Positions 36,293-46,032 of a stretch of DNA of 64,000 bases are shown here, one piece after another; position 1 is the stretch's first letter; each line of letters opens with the position of its first letter. The DNA is from Gloeocapsopsis sp. IPPAS B-1203 (GTDB lineage: Bacteria; Cyanobacteriota; Cyanobacteriia; Cyanobacteriales; Chroococcidiopsidaceae). The stretch covers positions 1-64,000 of the forward strand of contig NZ_PEIG01000011.1 of NCBI RefSeq assembly GCF_002749975.1, written 5' to 3'. The notes beneath the pieces are model-generated. The model worked only from the letters and a program-made list of their open reading frames with translations, made no database searches and was not told where the DNA came from. Position numbers and translations under genes: made by a program.

Positions 36293-37822
36293 CTAATTTT
36301 TGCGAGTATAGCGATGCTTCACTCCAATAGGAAAATATTCAGGATTGCCCATCGCAGCTAACATGACTTGTGGTGTTTGGTATTCTGCTGGGACATAGTT
36401 AGCAAACTCGCTATTGAGACGAAGTAGTTGTGTATGAATTGAGGTTGCGATCGCTTGTCTTTTGTCTTCACTATCGTCGATTTTTGGTGCTAACTCCACA
36501 ACAACCGATAAGTAGCGATCGCGATCTGCATTTTCTTTCACCTCCAACACAAACTTACCTGTTATCCATTCTCGAATTTCGGGTTGTTCTAGTCCTACTG
36601 TGACATTCTCAGGGTAAATGTTTGCACCAAAGTAAGATACCGTAAAGTCAGAACGTCCAAAAACATAGACAAACGGTAGCGAACAGTTTCCTCTGACTCC
36701 GTATTGTTGTAAAGTCTCCACTGGATTGAATCCCGCAGCAGCTAAAAAATCTAGCATCGTGTTGTATGGAATTAACCCACCAGTATCGGCAATATGATAG
36801 CGGATTAGTGGAATACCGTTATTGCCAGAAAATAATAACGTGCCATCTTGAACTTCAAAAAAGCGATCGCACGGATCGTATTGTACAAGTGTCGGCAGAC
36901 GCGATTCACCAAATAACTCGCGGGCGATCGCCGGATGTTCTGCTAAAAAACGGCGAATACAAATACTTAAGGGAGTTTCATTGCCTAAAACGCCTGCATC
37001 TGCTGTGCCATATAGCGTTGCGGTGTCATAGCAAAGGTTTTTTACTTGGATACGTTCTCCAACTAAACTACGCCATTCTTCACTGAACACCTCACCTGCA
37101 AATACTAGCTTTGTCTGATATTGTTGCCAGTCTATATTACGGCTAATTCCTGTATCGATAACATCTTTAATAAAAGGCGGATATCCTAATAAAACAACTT
37201 GGTCAAAAGCCTCACCCAACTCTTGAACAACGCGGAAAATTTCTTCTTTATTGTTCCCTGGAGTCACAACGGTAATTTGATAACCTTTTTGTGCTACATA
37301 ACGGCAACAATTTGTAGTATACATTCCACCTACCCAAGTTCCCAACGTAAAACAAACGACGGCTAGAGTCCGGCGAGTGTCTGCAAAAAAGCTATCGTAG
37401 AAGATTTGTTCAAAACGAGTAGCAATCTGCAACTCATCCGCCATAAACCGCGCCCAAAATGTTGGTTTACCAGTTGAACCAGAGGAGACGGCAATCATGT
37501 CACACGTTTCAAGTTGTCCATTCCGGCACAAATCTGCTAAGGAATGCTGTCGCAGATAGTTTTCTTTAGTCTGTAGTGGTAGCGTTTGGTAATCTGCCAA
37601 AGTTTGAATTGATGCCGGATTAATTTTGTGCGTGCCTAAAAATGCTTTGTAGGCTGGTACGTTTGCCGCAACTTCTTGAAATAAGGCCGTGGCAATTGCC
37701 TCTGGAGATGTATTTTGATGCCGTTTGAGCCGTGTTTCTAGTGGTGTGGTTAGAAACTCTTGAAATGCTTGTAAAGCTTGCTGACTTTTGCCTACACTTT
37801 TGCCATTATTTGATAAAAACAT
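36293..37822 (-). CDS. PaaK-like AMP-forming CoA ligase / adenylating enzyme
   Basis: 509 residues of the ANL superfamily, phenylacetate-CoA ligase (CoF synthetase) branch. The P-loop-like SSGSTGKPTFWARF lies near residue 115, the A5-like LCYDTATLYGTADAG near 265, and NGIPLIRYHIADTGG near 345 matches the Y(R/K)TxD motif. The C-terminal lid (GRSDFTVSYFGANIYPENV) is present. Such enzymes activate an aryl or carboxylic acid as acyl-AMP and often load it on CoA; the substrate is unclear. It lies 24 bases after the DUF6464-like gene, in the same direction. Convergent neighbours give no pathway. Confidence 0.85.
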   Translation of the reverse strand: MFLSNNGKSVGKSQQALQAFQEFLTTPLETRLKRHQNTSPEAIATALFQEVAANVPAYKAFLGTHKINPASIQTLADYQTLPLQTKENYLRQHSLADLCRNGQLETCDMIAVSSGSTGKPTFWARFMADELQIATRFEQIFYDSFFADTRRTLAVVCFTLGTWVGGMYTTNCCRYVAQKGYQITVVTPGNNKEEIFRVVQELGEAFDQVVLLGYPPFIKDVIDTGISRNIDWQQYQTKLVFAGEVFSEEWRSLVGERIQVKNLCYDTATLYGTADAGVLGNETPLSICIRRFLAEHPAIARELFGESRLPTLVQYDPCDRFFEVQDGTLLFSGNNGIPLIRYHIADTGGLIPYNTMLDFLAAAGFNPVETLQQYGVRGNCSLPFVYVFGRSDFTVSYFGANIYPENVTVGLEQPEIREWITGKFVLEVKENADRDRYLSVVVELAPKIDDSEDKRQAIATSIHTQLLRLNSEFANYVPAEYQTPQVMLAAMGNPEYFPIGVKHRYTRKN

Positions 37823-38035
37823 CTTATACTAGTTGATTCTAACTTAACGTTGAGGAAATTCAATGCTGCACATATGATGCTAAATCTTGCTAAGAGTAAG
37901 CTTTTCTCAGCATCAGAAAAGCAACAAAGATATCTTTTACTGGTGAAACCTCAAGATTAATTGTATTAAAAATAACTAATATCTTCTTACTAAGTATTGC
38001 TATTACTGCCAAATAGAGTTAATTTATGCTCTAAT

Positions 38036-39703
38036 ATGATGTCTCTATACTGCAATCACGGACACAAAAACCGAAACGGCAGCCGCTTTTGTACCGAATG
38101 TGGCGAGATGCTGTGGCTATCGGCAGGAGAAGTTTTAGAAAAGCGCTATCGCCTCGTGCGTCAGTTAGCATCTGGTGGCTTTGGTCGTACATACTTAGCA
38201 GAAAATCTGCATCGATTTAATGAATGCTGTGTACTTAAAGAATTTGCCCCACAGGTACACGGCGATCGCGAACTTGAAAAAGCAAAAGAATTATTTGAGC
38301 GCGAGGCTGGGGCACTGTATAACTTAACTCATCCGCAACTACCGCGTTTTTTAGAGTTTTTTCAGGCAGAGACAAAAGACGGTGTCAATTGCTTGTTTTT
38401 GGCGCAAGACTATATTGAAGGGGAAACTTACTACGACTTACTGCGATCGCGCGGTTCTTTCTCAGAAAGCGAAGTGCGAGAGTTTTTGTGTAAATTGTTA
38501 CCTGTTTTATCTTACGTTCATACGCAAGGAGTGATCCATCGTGACATTGCCCCAGATAATATTATTCTGCGAAATGTCGATCAAATGCCTGTGTTAATTG
38601 ACTTTGGCGGAGTCAAGCAAGTAGCAGCAACCGTGGTTTCAAAATTTACTGGGTTGGGAATGCCAACTTTGTTAGGCAAACAAGGTTATGCCCCAGAAGA
38701 ACAAATGCGACAAGGAAAAGTTTACCCTAGTAGCGATTTGTATGCACTTGCAGTAACAGCATTAGTGTTGTTAACAGGCAAAGAACCACAGGAGTTATAC
38801 GATAGCTACAACGGTACGTGGCAGTGGCGTAAAGAAATAAAAGTCAGTTCCCAGCTAGAAGCAGTATTACAAAAAATGTTGGCTTACAAGCCAGGCGATC
38901 GCTTCTCCCAAGCCCAAGAAGTATTGCCAGCCCTACAAGCATCAGGGCCACAGAAAACACCAGCATTGAATATTTCCCAGCTACGAACAATTAATGTCTT
39001 AGGCCGCAAACCTGACACAACAAATAATAGCCAATTACAACACCAGCAAACTCAAGTTATTACTCCACCAACCAACAATCATATTACTAATTGGCATTTT
39101 GGTTGGCTACGTTCTTTAATCGTCAAAGCAACTACGGTGGGATTAGTTGCAGTAGCAGGAACAAGTGCGTGGGTACTTGCCAATTCTGTTATGCGTACGC
39201 CATTGTTAACTCCCACAGCACAAGAATCACCAACAAACACTGCTGATTTAGCAACCAGGCTGCAAGAAATCGTCAGTCGTCGCCAAGCTTTACAAATTAG
39301 AGAAGCTTTCTTTGTTGGCTTAGTAGATGATTCTTTTCATCGCCAACACCCTGAATTAAATGGTCGTAGCTTAAAATCCGATCCTAAAGATGCAGCATTA
39401 CGTAGTAATTGGTTTGCGATTGCTGAGCAGATGTTAGATAAATTAGAGCAAGCAGAACTTAGTCTCGATGTTCGGCGTCGCTTAGGCAGTTACACTCAAC
39501 AAAATTTTGTAGCTTGGCAACAGCAGGCAGATCAAAGGCAACTAGGTAACTATACATCTGATAGATTAACAAAAGAAACTAACCAAAAGTTTTATCGACT
39601 CTTTCCTGAAGAGCGCGGAAAGCAACTTAAACTCAATACATCAGGTCAAATATGGTATGCGATCGCCGCTGATCAAGTGAATCAACTTAAAAAGGCTAGA
39701 TAA
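38036..39703 (+). CDS. Membrane Ser/Thr protein kinase with N-terminal zinc ribbon
   Basis: About 555 residues from ATG 38036 (or 38039); the earlier start at 37997 lacks support. A four-Cys zinc ribbon (YCNHGHKNRNGSRFCTECGE) precedes a Hanks-type kinase domain (about 35-300): Gly loop LASGGFGRTYLAE, Lys in CVLKEFAPQ, catalytic IHRDIAPDNI and DFG as VLIDFGGVKQ. A single transmembrane helix (about 360-382) leads to an extracytoplasmic helical domain of ~170 residues. It sits in tandem with a related, frameshifted kinase. Ligand of the outer domain unknown. Confidence 0.93.
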   Translation: MMSLYCNHGHKNRNGSRFCTECGEMLWLSAGEVLEKRYRLVRQLASGGFGRTYLAENLHRFNECCVLKEFAPQVHGDRELEKAKELFEREAGALYNLTHPQLPRFLEFFQAETKDGVNCLFLAQDYIEGETYYDLLRSRGSFSESEVREFLCKLLPVLSYVHTQGVIHRDIAPDNIILRNVDQMPVLIDFGGVKQVAATVVSKFTGLGMPTLLGKQGYAPEEQMRQGKVYPSSDLYALAVTALVLLTGKEPQELYDSYNGTWQWRKEIKVSSQLEAVLQKMLAYKPGDRFSQAQEVLPALQASGPQKTPALNISQLRTINVLGRKPDTTNNSQLQHQQTQVITPPTNNHITNWHFGWLRSLIVKATTVGLVAVAGTSAWVLANSVMRTPLLTPTAQESPTNTADLATRLQEIVSRRQALQIREAFFVGLVDDSFHRQHPELNGRSLKSDPKDAALRSNWFAIAEQMLDKLEQAELSLDVRRRLGSYTQQNFVAWQQQADQRQLGNYTSDRLTKETNQKFYRLFPEERGKQLKLNTSGQIWYAIAADQVNQLKKAR

Positions 39704-39794
39704 AAACTAGATTGAAAGTAGTGTAGGCGTCTCGCCTCCGCAAGCCCAAAAAAACTTAATGGTGTGGTTTAACTTTTGCAGTGTGTAGTTATTC

Positions 39795-41743
39795 ATGTAT
39801 TGCTCTCAAGGACACGAAAATCCAGATCGTAGTTGCTATTGTCTTCAATGTGGCGAAAAGCTAGCGGGAGCAAACAACACTCAGCCAGGAATAATTTTAG
39901 GCGATCGCTATCGTATCATCCGCAAATTGGGACAGGGTAGCTTTGGGCGCACTTATTTAGCGGAAGATATCAATCGCTTCAACGAACTATGTGTTTTAAA
40001 AGAATTTGCACCTCAAGTGAAGGTACATATGCTTTACAAAAAGGACAGCAACTATTTCAACGCGAAGCTGGAGTCCTTTACAAATTAAAACATCCGCAGA
40101 TTCCCAAGTTTCGAGAACTCTTTCAAGCACACTTAGATGACAAGCAACATTTATTGCTAGTACAAGACTATGTAGAAGGTCCTAGCTATCGCAAACTATT
40201 GAATACTCGCAAACAACAAGGTTTAGACTTCAGTGAAGCTGAAGTGACCCAGTTATTACTCCAAATATTGCCAGTTTTAGACTATATTCACTCCTTAGGA
40301 GTCATTCATCGCGATATTTCGCCAGATAATATTATTTTGCGTGATGTAGATAATCTACCTGTACTCATAGACTTTGGAAGTGTCAAGCAGGTAGCAGCAA
40401 CGATTGTTTCTCAGTTTAGCCCTACCGATCCTGATGCAACGCTGTTGCCAGCAACTCATTTAGGCAAAATAGGGTATGTACCCCAAGAACAAATTTTAGG
40501 TGGTTCTCCTCAAATCGATTTGTATGCTTTAGCAGCAACCGCACTGATATTACTCACAGGGAAGGAATCACAAGACTTAATCGATCCTCAAACTCGGCAG
40601 TGGAATTGGCGGCAGGAAATTAATTTAAGTCCTAATTTAGGCAAAATATTAGATAAAATGCTCATGCCCAGAGCAAGCGATCGCTACCAATCTGCACGCC
40701 AAGTTTTGCAGGTACTAAATCGTTATACTTACAAGCAACCCGCACCACAAATACCAACGACAATAGTCACACCTCCGACACCGAAGATTACACCAGAATG
40801 GCAATTACAGCCTGCAAGTGTCAGCTACGCTCGTAGTCATGCCTTCGGTTTAGGAATTGTCGTGGTAGGATTGCTGTTGTTCGCAGCAACTGGATTAAGT
40901 TGGTGGGGAGCAATTTGGTTACAGTCTCGCGATCGCATAACGATACCATCAACACCTGATATTCCAGTAGCAACGCCAACACCACAGTACTCTGCAGCAG
41001 AACAAAATCGCAAAAATCAATTGCGCGATCGTCGCCAACAACTCGGAGTTAATGACAGTTTCTACAATGCTTTAGTTAATCAGTTATTTTGGGAAAAACA
41101 CCCCGAACAACAAGGTAAAACACTTAGTCCTGGTTCTGCTGATGAACAATTGCGTAGTGAGTGGGATAGTCTAGCCGCAGAAACTCTTAACAAACTGCAA
41201 GCATTAAGTCCAGAAGCAAGGCAGCAACTTGGAAAATATCGTACTGCAGATCGCGAACAGTGGAAAGTCGCTATTAACAAGCTTAATCTTAGTAGTCGTG
41301 CATTATACGATCTTGCAGATGCTACCTTTTTTCAATTATTTCCACAACATAAAGGCAAAAATTTTATTAATCAGCCGATGGGTCAAGTATGGCAAGGTGT
41401 CGCAGATGATAAACTACAGCGCCTTGTTGCAGGTAGTGGTTATGAAAAAGTTGCATTTGTGCAAGGAAATACACTTCAACAAGTTCGGGGAAATTTACAA
41501 CCAGGTGAGGGAAAAGCTTATATTGCTCGCTTGACAAAAGATCAACTCATGCAACTTCATCTTGAAGCAAATCCCCAGGTGCTAATTTCTGCATACTCTC
41601 CGACAGGTAGCACAATGCTACTGGAAGATACAAGCGATCGCACTTGGTCGGGTAAACTACCAGAAACTGGTTATTACGAGTTTGTTATTGTCTCAACTGC
41701 ATCAGCACCAGTCGATTATTTACTTCAAATCATTGCTGATTAG
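39795..41743 (+). pseudogene. Second zinc-ribbon Ser/Thr kinase, broken by a one-base frameshift
   Basis: The 5' frame gives the zinc ribbon (YCSQGHENPDRSCYCLQCGE), the Gly loop and CVLKEFAPQV. At about 40019 the frame must shift by one base (CCTCAAGTGAAGG) to continue as EGTYALQKGQQLFQREAG into the catalytic loop IHRDISPDNI and VLIDFGSVKQ. A lost G is the simplest explanation. The rest is intact: transmembrane helix (about 350-375), outer helical region, and a C-terminal domain resembling the pre-peptidase PPC type. No slippery heptamer is present, so it is either a true pseudogene or a sequencing error. Paralogous to the kinase directly upstream. Confidence 0.8.
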
Positions 41744-41823
41744 CACAAAAAAGAAAGCAGGCGGGTATGTGGGTAGGCGGGAAAAACAGCATTTTCGTCT
41801 CTCCCACACTCCTCACCTGTACA

Positions 41824-42156
41824 CTACTCTTTACCAGTTACTTTGCTAACTGCTTCTTTTGCGCCTTCTACTGCTTTCTGAACAGCACCTTCACCAGTAC
41901 CTTTGACATTTTCTTCATAAACTTTTTCAGGATTCTCTGCTGCTTGTACTTGCGCTTCGTAAGCTTGTTCTCTGGCGCTGACATCTTCTTGAGTGCCCTG
42001 CGTCATTGTTTCCTGCTGCAGCATGGACTTATTAGCTGCCATGCTGGGTTGAGTTGCAAAAATCAACAGACAAGACACGCTCATAAGACTCACTAAACCT
42101 AGAATAACTAGGCTTTGACGAAATGCTTGCTTCAAAACAGCAAAAATCTGTTGCAT
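41824..42156 (-). CDS. Secreted or membrane-anchored helical protein, low-temperature-induced-like
   Basis: 110 residues with an N-terminal hydrophobic segment (residues 15-35, LVILGLVSLMSVSCLLIF) and a probable cleavage site after QPSMAA, followed by a short hydrophilic helix rich in Ala, Glu and Gln (SAREQAYEAQVQAAENPEK and EGAVQKAVEGAKEAVSKV). The repeated amphipathic Ala/Lys pattern recalls small low-temperature or LEA-like stress proteins of cyanobacteria. It converges on the frameshifted kinase and is upstream of a repeat-rich spacer. Confidence 0.65.
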   Translation of the reverse strand: MQQIFAVLKQAFRQSLVILGLVSLMSVSCLLIFATQPSMAANKSMLQQETMTQGTQEDVSAREQAYEAQVQAAENPEKVYEENVKGTGEGAVQKAVEGAKEAVSKVTGKE

Positions 42157-42279
42157 ATAAATATTTCCTCACTTTTTTGTGATGTTAGTGTAAAAATTAC
42201 TGATACACCCTGTAAAAATCAAGCTAAATTGCATCCTACGTGGCAGAGTTGCACAGTGCCTTCTACCTGGAGGGAGAGT

Positions 42280-42480
42280 TATGAGTGTTGAGTGTTGAGT
42301 TTTGAGTTACTCGTAAAGAAAATTCAAAATGTGCTAAGGCACCGCTACGCTAACGCGCATTCAAAACTTAAGATAATTGCCTTTGGCACCTTTCTTCGCA
42401 AAAACTCGCGCATTCAAAACTAAAACCTCTTTATGATTTAACTCAAAACTCATAACTCATAACTCAAAACTAATCACTCT
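42280..42480. repeat. Intergenic heptad repeat array
   Basis: Repeated GTTGAGT/TTTTGAG words on the left, then AACTCAAAACTCATAACTCATAACT on the right, so the two halves are inverted relative to each other. Between them are copies of CGCGCATTCAAAACT. This fills most of the 331-base spacer upstream of the small stress-protein gene; no RNA gene is evident. Confidence 0.55.
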
Positions 42481-42487
42481 CCCCTAC

Positions 42488-43690
42488 TTAAGCTTCATCC
42501 AAAGCAGCAATACCAGGAAGTTCTTTGCCTTCAAGTAACTCTAAGCTTGCGCCACCACCAGTTGAAATGTGACTCATTTGCTCAGCAACACCAACTTTCT
42601 CGACGGCTGCTACCGAGTCACCACCACCAATAATGCTAGTAACACCTTGTTTGGTGAGATCGGCAAGCGTTCGTGCGATCGCTTCGGTTCCTACAGCAAA
42701 CTTATCAAACTCAAATACGCCCATTGGTCCATTCCAAATTACTGATTTGCATTCAGCAAGCGCATCTTGGAACATCTTGACAGAATCAGGACCAACATCT
42801 AACCCCATGCCGTCTTCAGGGATATTTTCAACGCTAACAGTTTCTGCGTTGGCATCTGCCGCAAATTTATCAGCAACGACGACATCAGTAGGTAACAACA
42901 TTTGCACGCCGCGTTCTTTTGCTTTAGCTTCTAATGATTTAGCCAGTTCTAGCTTGTCGTCTTCCACCAACGATTTACCCACATTCAACCCACGGGCTTT
43001 GTAGAATGTAAAAATCATCCCGCCACCCAAGATTAGCTTGTCGCACTTGTCCAACAATGTCTCAATCACACCAATTTTGCTAGAAACTTTAGATCCACCA
43101 ATAATGGCTGCTAAAGGACGTTGCGGATTTTCAATCGCGCTTTGAAGATACTGTAATTCTTTTTCAATCAAGTATCCAGCAACAGAAGGGCTGAGGTAGT
43201 GTGTCACGCCTTCGGTGGAAGCATGGGCGCGGTGGGCTGTACCAAACGCATCATTGACGTACACATCTGCATTGGCTGCTAACTGTTTGGCAAATTCAGG
43301 GTCATTTTTCTCTTCTTCTTTGTGGAAGCGGACGTTTTCTAGCAATAGCACTTGACCATTTTGCATCCCTGAGACTTTGTTCGCCACTTCGTCTCCGATA
43401 CAGTCATCGCATTTTATCACTTCTTGACCGAGTAATTCCGAAAGGCGTTTAGCAACAGGAGTCAGACGCAGCTTGTCATCCACCCCTTTGGGACGTCCAA
43501 AGTGGCTAGCTAAAATGACCTTAGCGCCTTTTTGCGTCAAATCCTGAATTGTAGGCAGTGCGGCACGAATCCGAGTATCATCAGTGATGTTCCCTTGGTC
43601 ATCCAATGGGACATTAAAGTCTACCCGCACTAATGCACGCTTACCAGATAAGTCTGAAGCCGATAAATTTGCTAAAGTTTTTTTGGACAT
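42488..43690 (-). CDS. pgk: Phosphoglycerate kinase
   Basis: Interconverts 1,3-bisphosphoglycerate plus ADP with 3-phosphoglycerate plus ATP; in cyanobacteria it works in glycolysis and, in reverse, in the Calvin cycle. 400 residues of normal length. Visible are RVDFNVPLD (residues 22-30), SHFGRPKG, the hinge-side [18 protein letters not shown], and the nucleotide-binding NGPMGVFE and [11 protein letters not shown], plus [13 protein letters not shown] near the C-terminus. It is divergent from the usp gene, about 80 bases apart. Confidence 0.98.
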   Translation of the reverse strand: MSKKTLANLSASDLSGKRALVRVDFNVPLDDQGNITDDTRIRAALPTIQDLTQKGAKVILASHFGRPKGVDDKLRLTPVAKRLSELLGQEVIKCDDCIGDEVANKVSGMQNGQVLLLENVRFHKEEEKNDPEFAKQLAANADVYVNDAFGTAHRAHASTEGVTHYLSPSVAGYLIEKELQYLQSAIENPQRPLAAIIGGSKVSSKIGVIETLLDKCDKLILGGGMIFTFYKARGLNVGKSLVEDDKLELAKSLEAKAKERGVQMLLPTDVVVADKFAADANAETVSVENIPEDGMGLDVGPDSVKMFQDALAECKSVIWNGPMGVFEFDKFAVGTEAIARTLADLTKQGVTSIIGGGDSVAAVEKVGVAEQMSHISTGGGASLELLEGKELPGIAALDEA

Positions 43691-43770
43691 AATTGATAAG
43701 TTCCTCCTGACTGGATTCTTAATTAATTATTAAGCGCCGTCCACATTTTACCGGAGTCGGGGTATCAAAG

Positions 43771-44190
43771 ATGCCTGCAATGTTTAAGACTGTTTTATTT
43801 CCAATCGATCAAAGTCGAGATGCTAGAGAAGCGGCTGAAGTTGTTGCTGACGTCGTGAAAAAGTATGATAGTCGCTTGGTGCTGCTATCAGTAGTAGAAT
43901 CTGCGGACTCAGAAGATGAGCCTGGTGCTGACATGATGGCGTCCCCTGATGCTGTAGCCCAACTGCTCAAAAATGCGCAATCACTGTTTACAGAGCAAGG
44001 TATTTCAGCAGATACAATCGAACGCGAGGGTAAGCCTGCGTTTGTCATTTGCGATGTAGCAGACGAGATTGAGGCAAATTTAATTATTATGGGCTGCCGT
44101 GGATTGGGATTAACCGAAGAAGGTGCGACAGATAGTGTTACTAATCGAGTTATCAATCTTTCTCCCTGTCCAGTGTTGATCGTTCCTTAA
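43771..44190 (+). CDS. Universal stress protein (UspA family)
   Basis: 139 residues forming one Usp domain. The N-terminal strand MFKTVLFPIDQSRDAREA (ATG 43780 is an alternative start) and the ATP-binding motif near the C-terminus (IIMGCRGLGLTEE, then DSVTNRVINLSPCPVLIVP) follow the G-x2-G-x9-G(S/T) plan, so it probably binds ATP. An acidic insert (SADSEDEPGADMMASP) lies between helices 1 and 2. It may respond to starvation or energy stress. Divergent from pgk. Confidence 0.92.
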   Translation: MPAMFKTVLFPIDQSRDAREAAEVVADVVKKYDSRLVLLSVVESADSEDEPGADMMASPDAVAQLLKNAQSLFTEQGISADTIEREGKPAFVICDVADEIEANLIIMGCRGLGLTEEGATDSVTNRVINLSPCPVLIVP

Positions 44191-44191
44191 A

Positions 44192-44645
44192 AGCGATTAG
44201 CGATTAGCAATTAGTGGTTAGCGCTTTATTTATTTGGGACGGAGTTTATTTTGAAAGACTTTAGACAGTTAAAAATATGGGAGAAAGCACACGCTCTAAC
44301 GCTAGCAGTTTACCAAGCGACGCGAGTATTTCCTAAAGAGGAATTGTACGGATTGACAAGCCAAATGCGTCGTGCTTGCGTTTCAATTCCTGCTAATATT
44401 GCGGAAGGATGTGGTAGGAAAGGAGAAGCAGAATTAGCTCGCTTCTTGCAAATCTCTATGGGTTCAGCTAGTGAGCTAGAGTACTACCTGTTTCTGTCTA
44501 GGGATCTTCACTTACTGACAAGCCAAGAATACGAAAACTTAGCAAAAGCTCTAAGTGAGCTAAAGCGAATGTTAAATTCATTCATCCAAAAGCTTATTGT
44601 CTAGTGTTTGCTAATTGCTAACAGCTAACCGCTAACCGCTAAAAA
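44192..44645. repeat. Inverted heptad repeats flanking the four-helix-bundle gene
   Basis: Left arm 44192-44222 is AGCGATTAGCGATTAGCAAT plus TAGTGGTTAGCG. Right arm 44608-44643 contains GCTAATTGCTAACAGCTAAC and CGCTAACCGCTAAA. The right arm's complement reads TTAGCGGTTAGCGGTTAGC, the same (GN)TTAGC words in opposite orientation. Confidence 0.6.
44251..44604 (+). CDS. Four-helix bundle protein (S23 / 23S rRNA intervening-sequence type)
   Basis: 117 residues starting at TTG 44251 (GGACGGAG upstream). The family motifs are plain: FRQLKIWEKAHALTLAVYQ, FPKEELYGLTSQMRRACVSI, PANIAEGCGRKGEAELARFL and LEYYLFLSRDLHLLT. These proteins form four-helix bundles related to the Avd accessory of diversity-generating retroelements and to ORFs in 23S rRNA intervening sequences; function is unclear. 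No reverse transcriptase is near. Inverted repeats of TTAGC-type words bracket it, suggesting that it arrived as a unit. Confidence 0.88.
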   Translation: MKDFRQLKIWEKAHALTLAVYQATRVFPKEELYGLTSQMRRACVSIPANIAEGCGRKGEAELARFLQISMGSASELEYYLFLSRDLHLLTSQEYENLAKALSELKRMLNSFIQKLIV

Positions 44646-45505
44646 TGACAACTCCCTCGATCCAATGGTACCCAGGTCACATTGCTAAAGCTGAAAAGGC
44701 ACTCAAAGAACAGCTAAAGCTTGTTGATGTTGTGCTGGAAGTACGTGATGCGCGAATTCCTTTAGCGACACATCATCCGCAAGTCAAAGAGTGGGTGGGG
44801 AATAAAACGCGGGTTTTGGTATTGAACCGCATTGATATGATTCAACCACAAGCACAGCGAATGTGGACGCAGTGGTTCAGAGAACAGGGAGAAGAACCGT
44901 ATTTTACAAATGCGCAAAAAGGTGATGGTGTCATTGCCATTGCTAAAGCAGCACAAGCTGCAGGAGTAGCAGTGAATCAACGACGACGCGATCGCGGTAT
45001 GTTACCACGCCCTGTACGGGCTGTTGTCATTGGTTTTCCGAATGTTGGGAAATCAGCACTGATTAATCGGCTATTGAAGCGTAAAGTTGTCGAAAGTGCG
45101 GCGCGTGCTGGTGTGACGCGACAGTTACGCTGGGTGCGCATTTCGGATCAACTAGAATTACTAGATGCACCTGGGGTGATTCCAGCGAAGTTGAATAACC
45201 AACAAGCCGCTTTTAAGTTAGCGATTTGCGATGATATTGGTGATGCATCATATGATAATCAACGTGTCGCAGCTACTTTAGTTGACTTGCTCAAGTCTTT
45301 GACTGTCACCGCACCAGAATTATTTCCCGAAGATCCTCTACAGCGCTACAAACTCGATCCTACTTTGTTTACTGGTGAAGCTTATATCTATACCTTGGCA
45401 CATCAACGCTATCAAGGTGATGTTGAGCGCACGGCACGATCACTCTTGACAGATTTCCGTAAAGGTGCATTAGGAGCAATTTCTTTAGAGTTGCCACCAG
45501 ATTAG
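44645..45505 (+). CDS. rbgA: Ribosome biogenesis GTPase YlqF/RbgA
   Basis: A 286-residue circularly permuted GTPase needed for late 50S assembly. The permuted order is seen: G4 (VLNRIDMI) at about residue 60, then G5-like and then G1 (GFPNVGKSALINRLL, residues ~130-144) and G3 (DAPGVIPA). An N-terminal YPGHIAKAEKALKEQL motif and the RQLRWVRI segment complete the RbgA signature. ATG 44645 follows an inverted repeat directly, which may have replaced its former upstream region. Length is normal. Confidence 0.95.
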   Translation: MTTPSIQWYPGHIAKAEKALKEQLKLVDVVLEVRDARIPLATHHPQVKEWVGNKTRVLVLNRIDMIQPQAQRMWTQWFREQGEEPYFTNAQKGDGVIAIAKAAQAAGVAVNQRRRDRGMLPRPVRAVVIGFPNVGKSALINRLLKRKVVESAARAGVTRQLRWVRISDQLELLDAPGVIPAKLNNQQAAFKLAICDDIGDASYDNQRVAATLVDLLKSLTVTAPELFPEDPLQRYKLDPTLFTGEAYIYTLAHQRYQGDVERTARSLLTDFRKGALGAISLELPPD

Positions 45506-45617
45506 AACTTTTGGCTTTATTGCTGATAACTCTAAAAATCAATCAGCGGTTCGACTATCTCAACAATATTACATGCTGAGTTCCTTATACCAGATCTGTT
45601 TTATTACACAGCACAAC

Positions 45618-45944
45618 CTACGAGAGTGATTCTCGCAAAATTGCTAACTTTTCTGGCAAAACTTGGTAATAGATCCACGTCCCACGTCGCTCTCGTTTTA
45701 GCAAACCTGCTTCATACATTAGCTTGAGATGGTGACTCACGGTTGGTTGCGAAAGTCCTAACGGTTCTGCTAATTCACAAGCACAAACCTCTCTAGATGG
45801 CTGCGCTGCGATTAAGCTCAGCATTTGCAGCCGCACAGGCTCGCTCAACACACGAAAAATCGCCGCTAGATGAGTCGCCTCATCTACTGTAAGACGACCG
45901 GAAAGCAAGGGTGTGCAGCAAGATGTAACTTTAGGTAACTTCAT
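45618..45944 (-). CDS. arsR: ArsR/SmtB-family metalloregulator
   Basis: About 108 residues from ATG 45944. A winged helix-turn-helix (PLGLSQPTVSHHLKLMYEAG) follows EVCACELAEP, the ELCVCDL-like Cys-x-Cys site of As(III)-sensing ArsR proteins. An extra CC pair near the N-terminus (TSCCTPLLS) is another possible ligand. It is divergent from an ArsI-type gene with palindromic ATATCGATAT elements between, so it very likely represses that gene until trivalent arsenic or a similar metal binds. Confidence 0.92.
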   Translation of the reverse strand: MKLPKVTSCCTPLLSGRLTVDEATHLAAIFRVLSEPVRLQMLSLIAAQPSREVCACELAEPLGLSQPTVSHHLKLMYEAGLLKRERRGTWIYYQVLPEKLAILRESLS

Positions 45945-45954
45945 ATTTTTTATA

Positions 45955-46020
45955 TTGACACATATCGATATAAGGTACAAAATATTGATAGACTTAAATA
46001 TTGATAAGTATCGATATAAA
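45955..46020. promoter_or_regulatory. ArsR operator region, divergent arsR/arsI promoters
   Basis: Two copies of TATCGATATA (45963-45972 and 46009-46018) and two of AATATTGATA (45981-45990 and 45997-46006) fill the gap between the divergent genes. The perfect palindrome ATATCGATAT and TTGACACATATCGATATAAG suit an ArsR/SmtB 12-2-12 operator and overlapping -35/-10 elements. Confidence 0.7.
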
Positions 46021-46032
46021 GAGGATCAAACT

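Noticed and set aside
40005-40030. Programmed frameshift in the second kinase
   Set aside because: There is no slippery heptamer or stimulatory hairpin; a lost G fits better.
41767-42096. A + strand frame opposite the small stress-protein gene
   Set aside because: The protein is Phe/Cys-rich with no domain; the minus-strand frame has a signal segment and an amphipathic helix.
42280-42480. CRISPR-like array
   Set aside because: The units are degenerate short heptads without unique spacers; there are no cas genes in the window.
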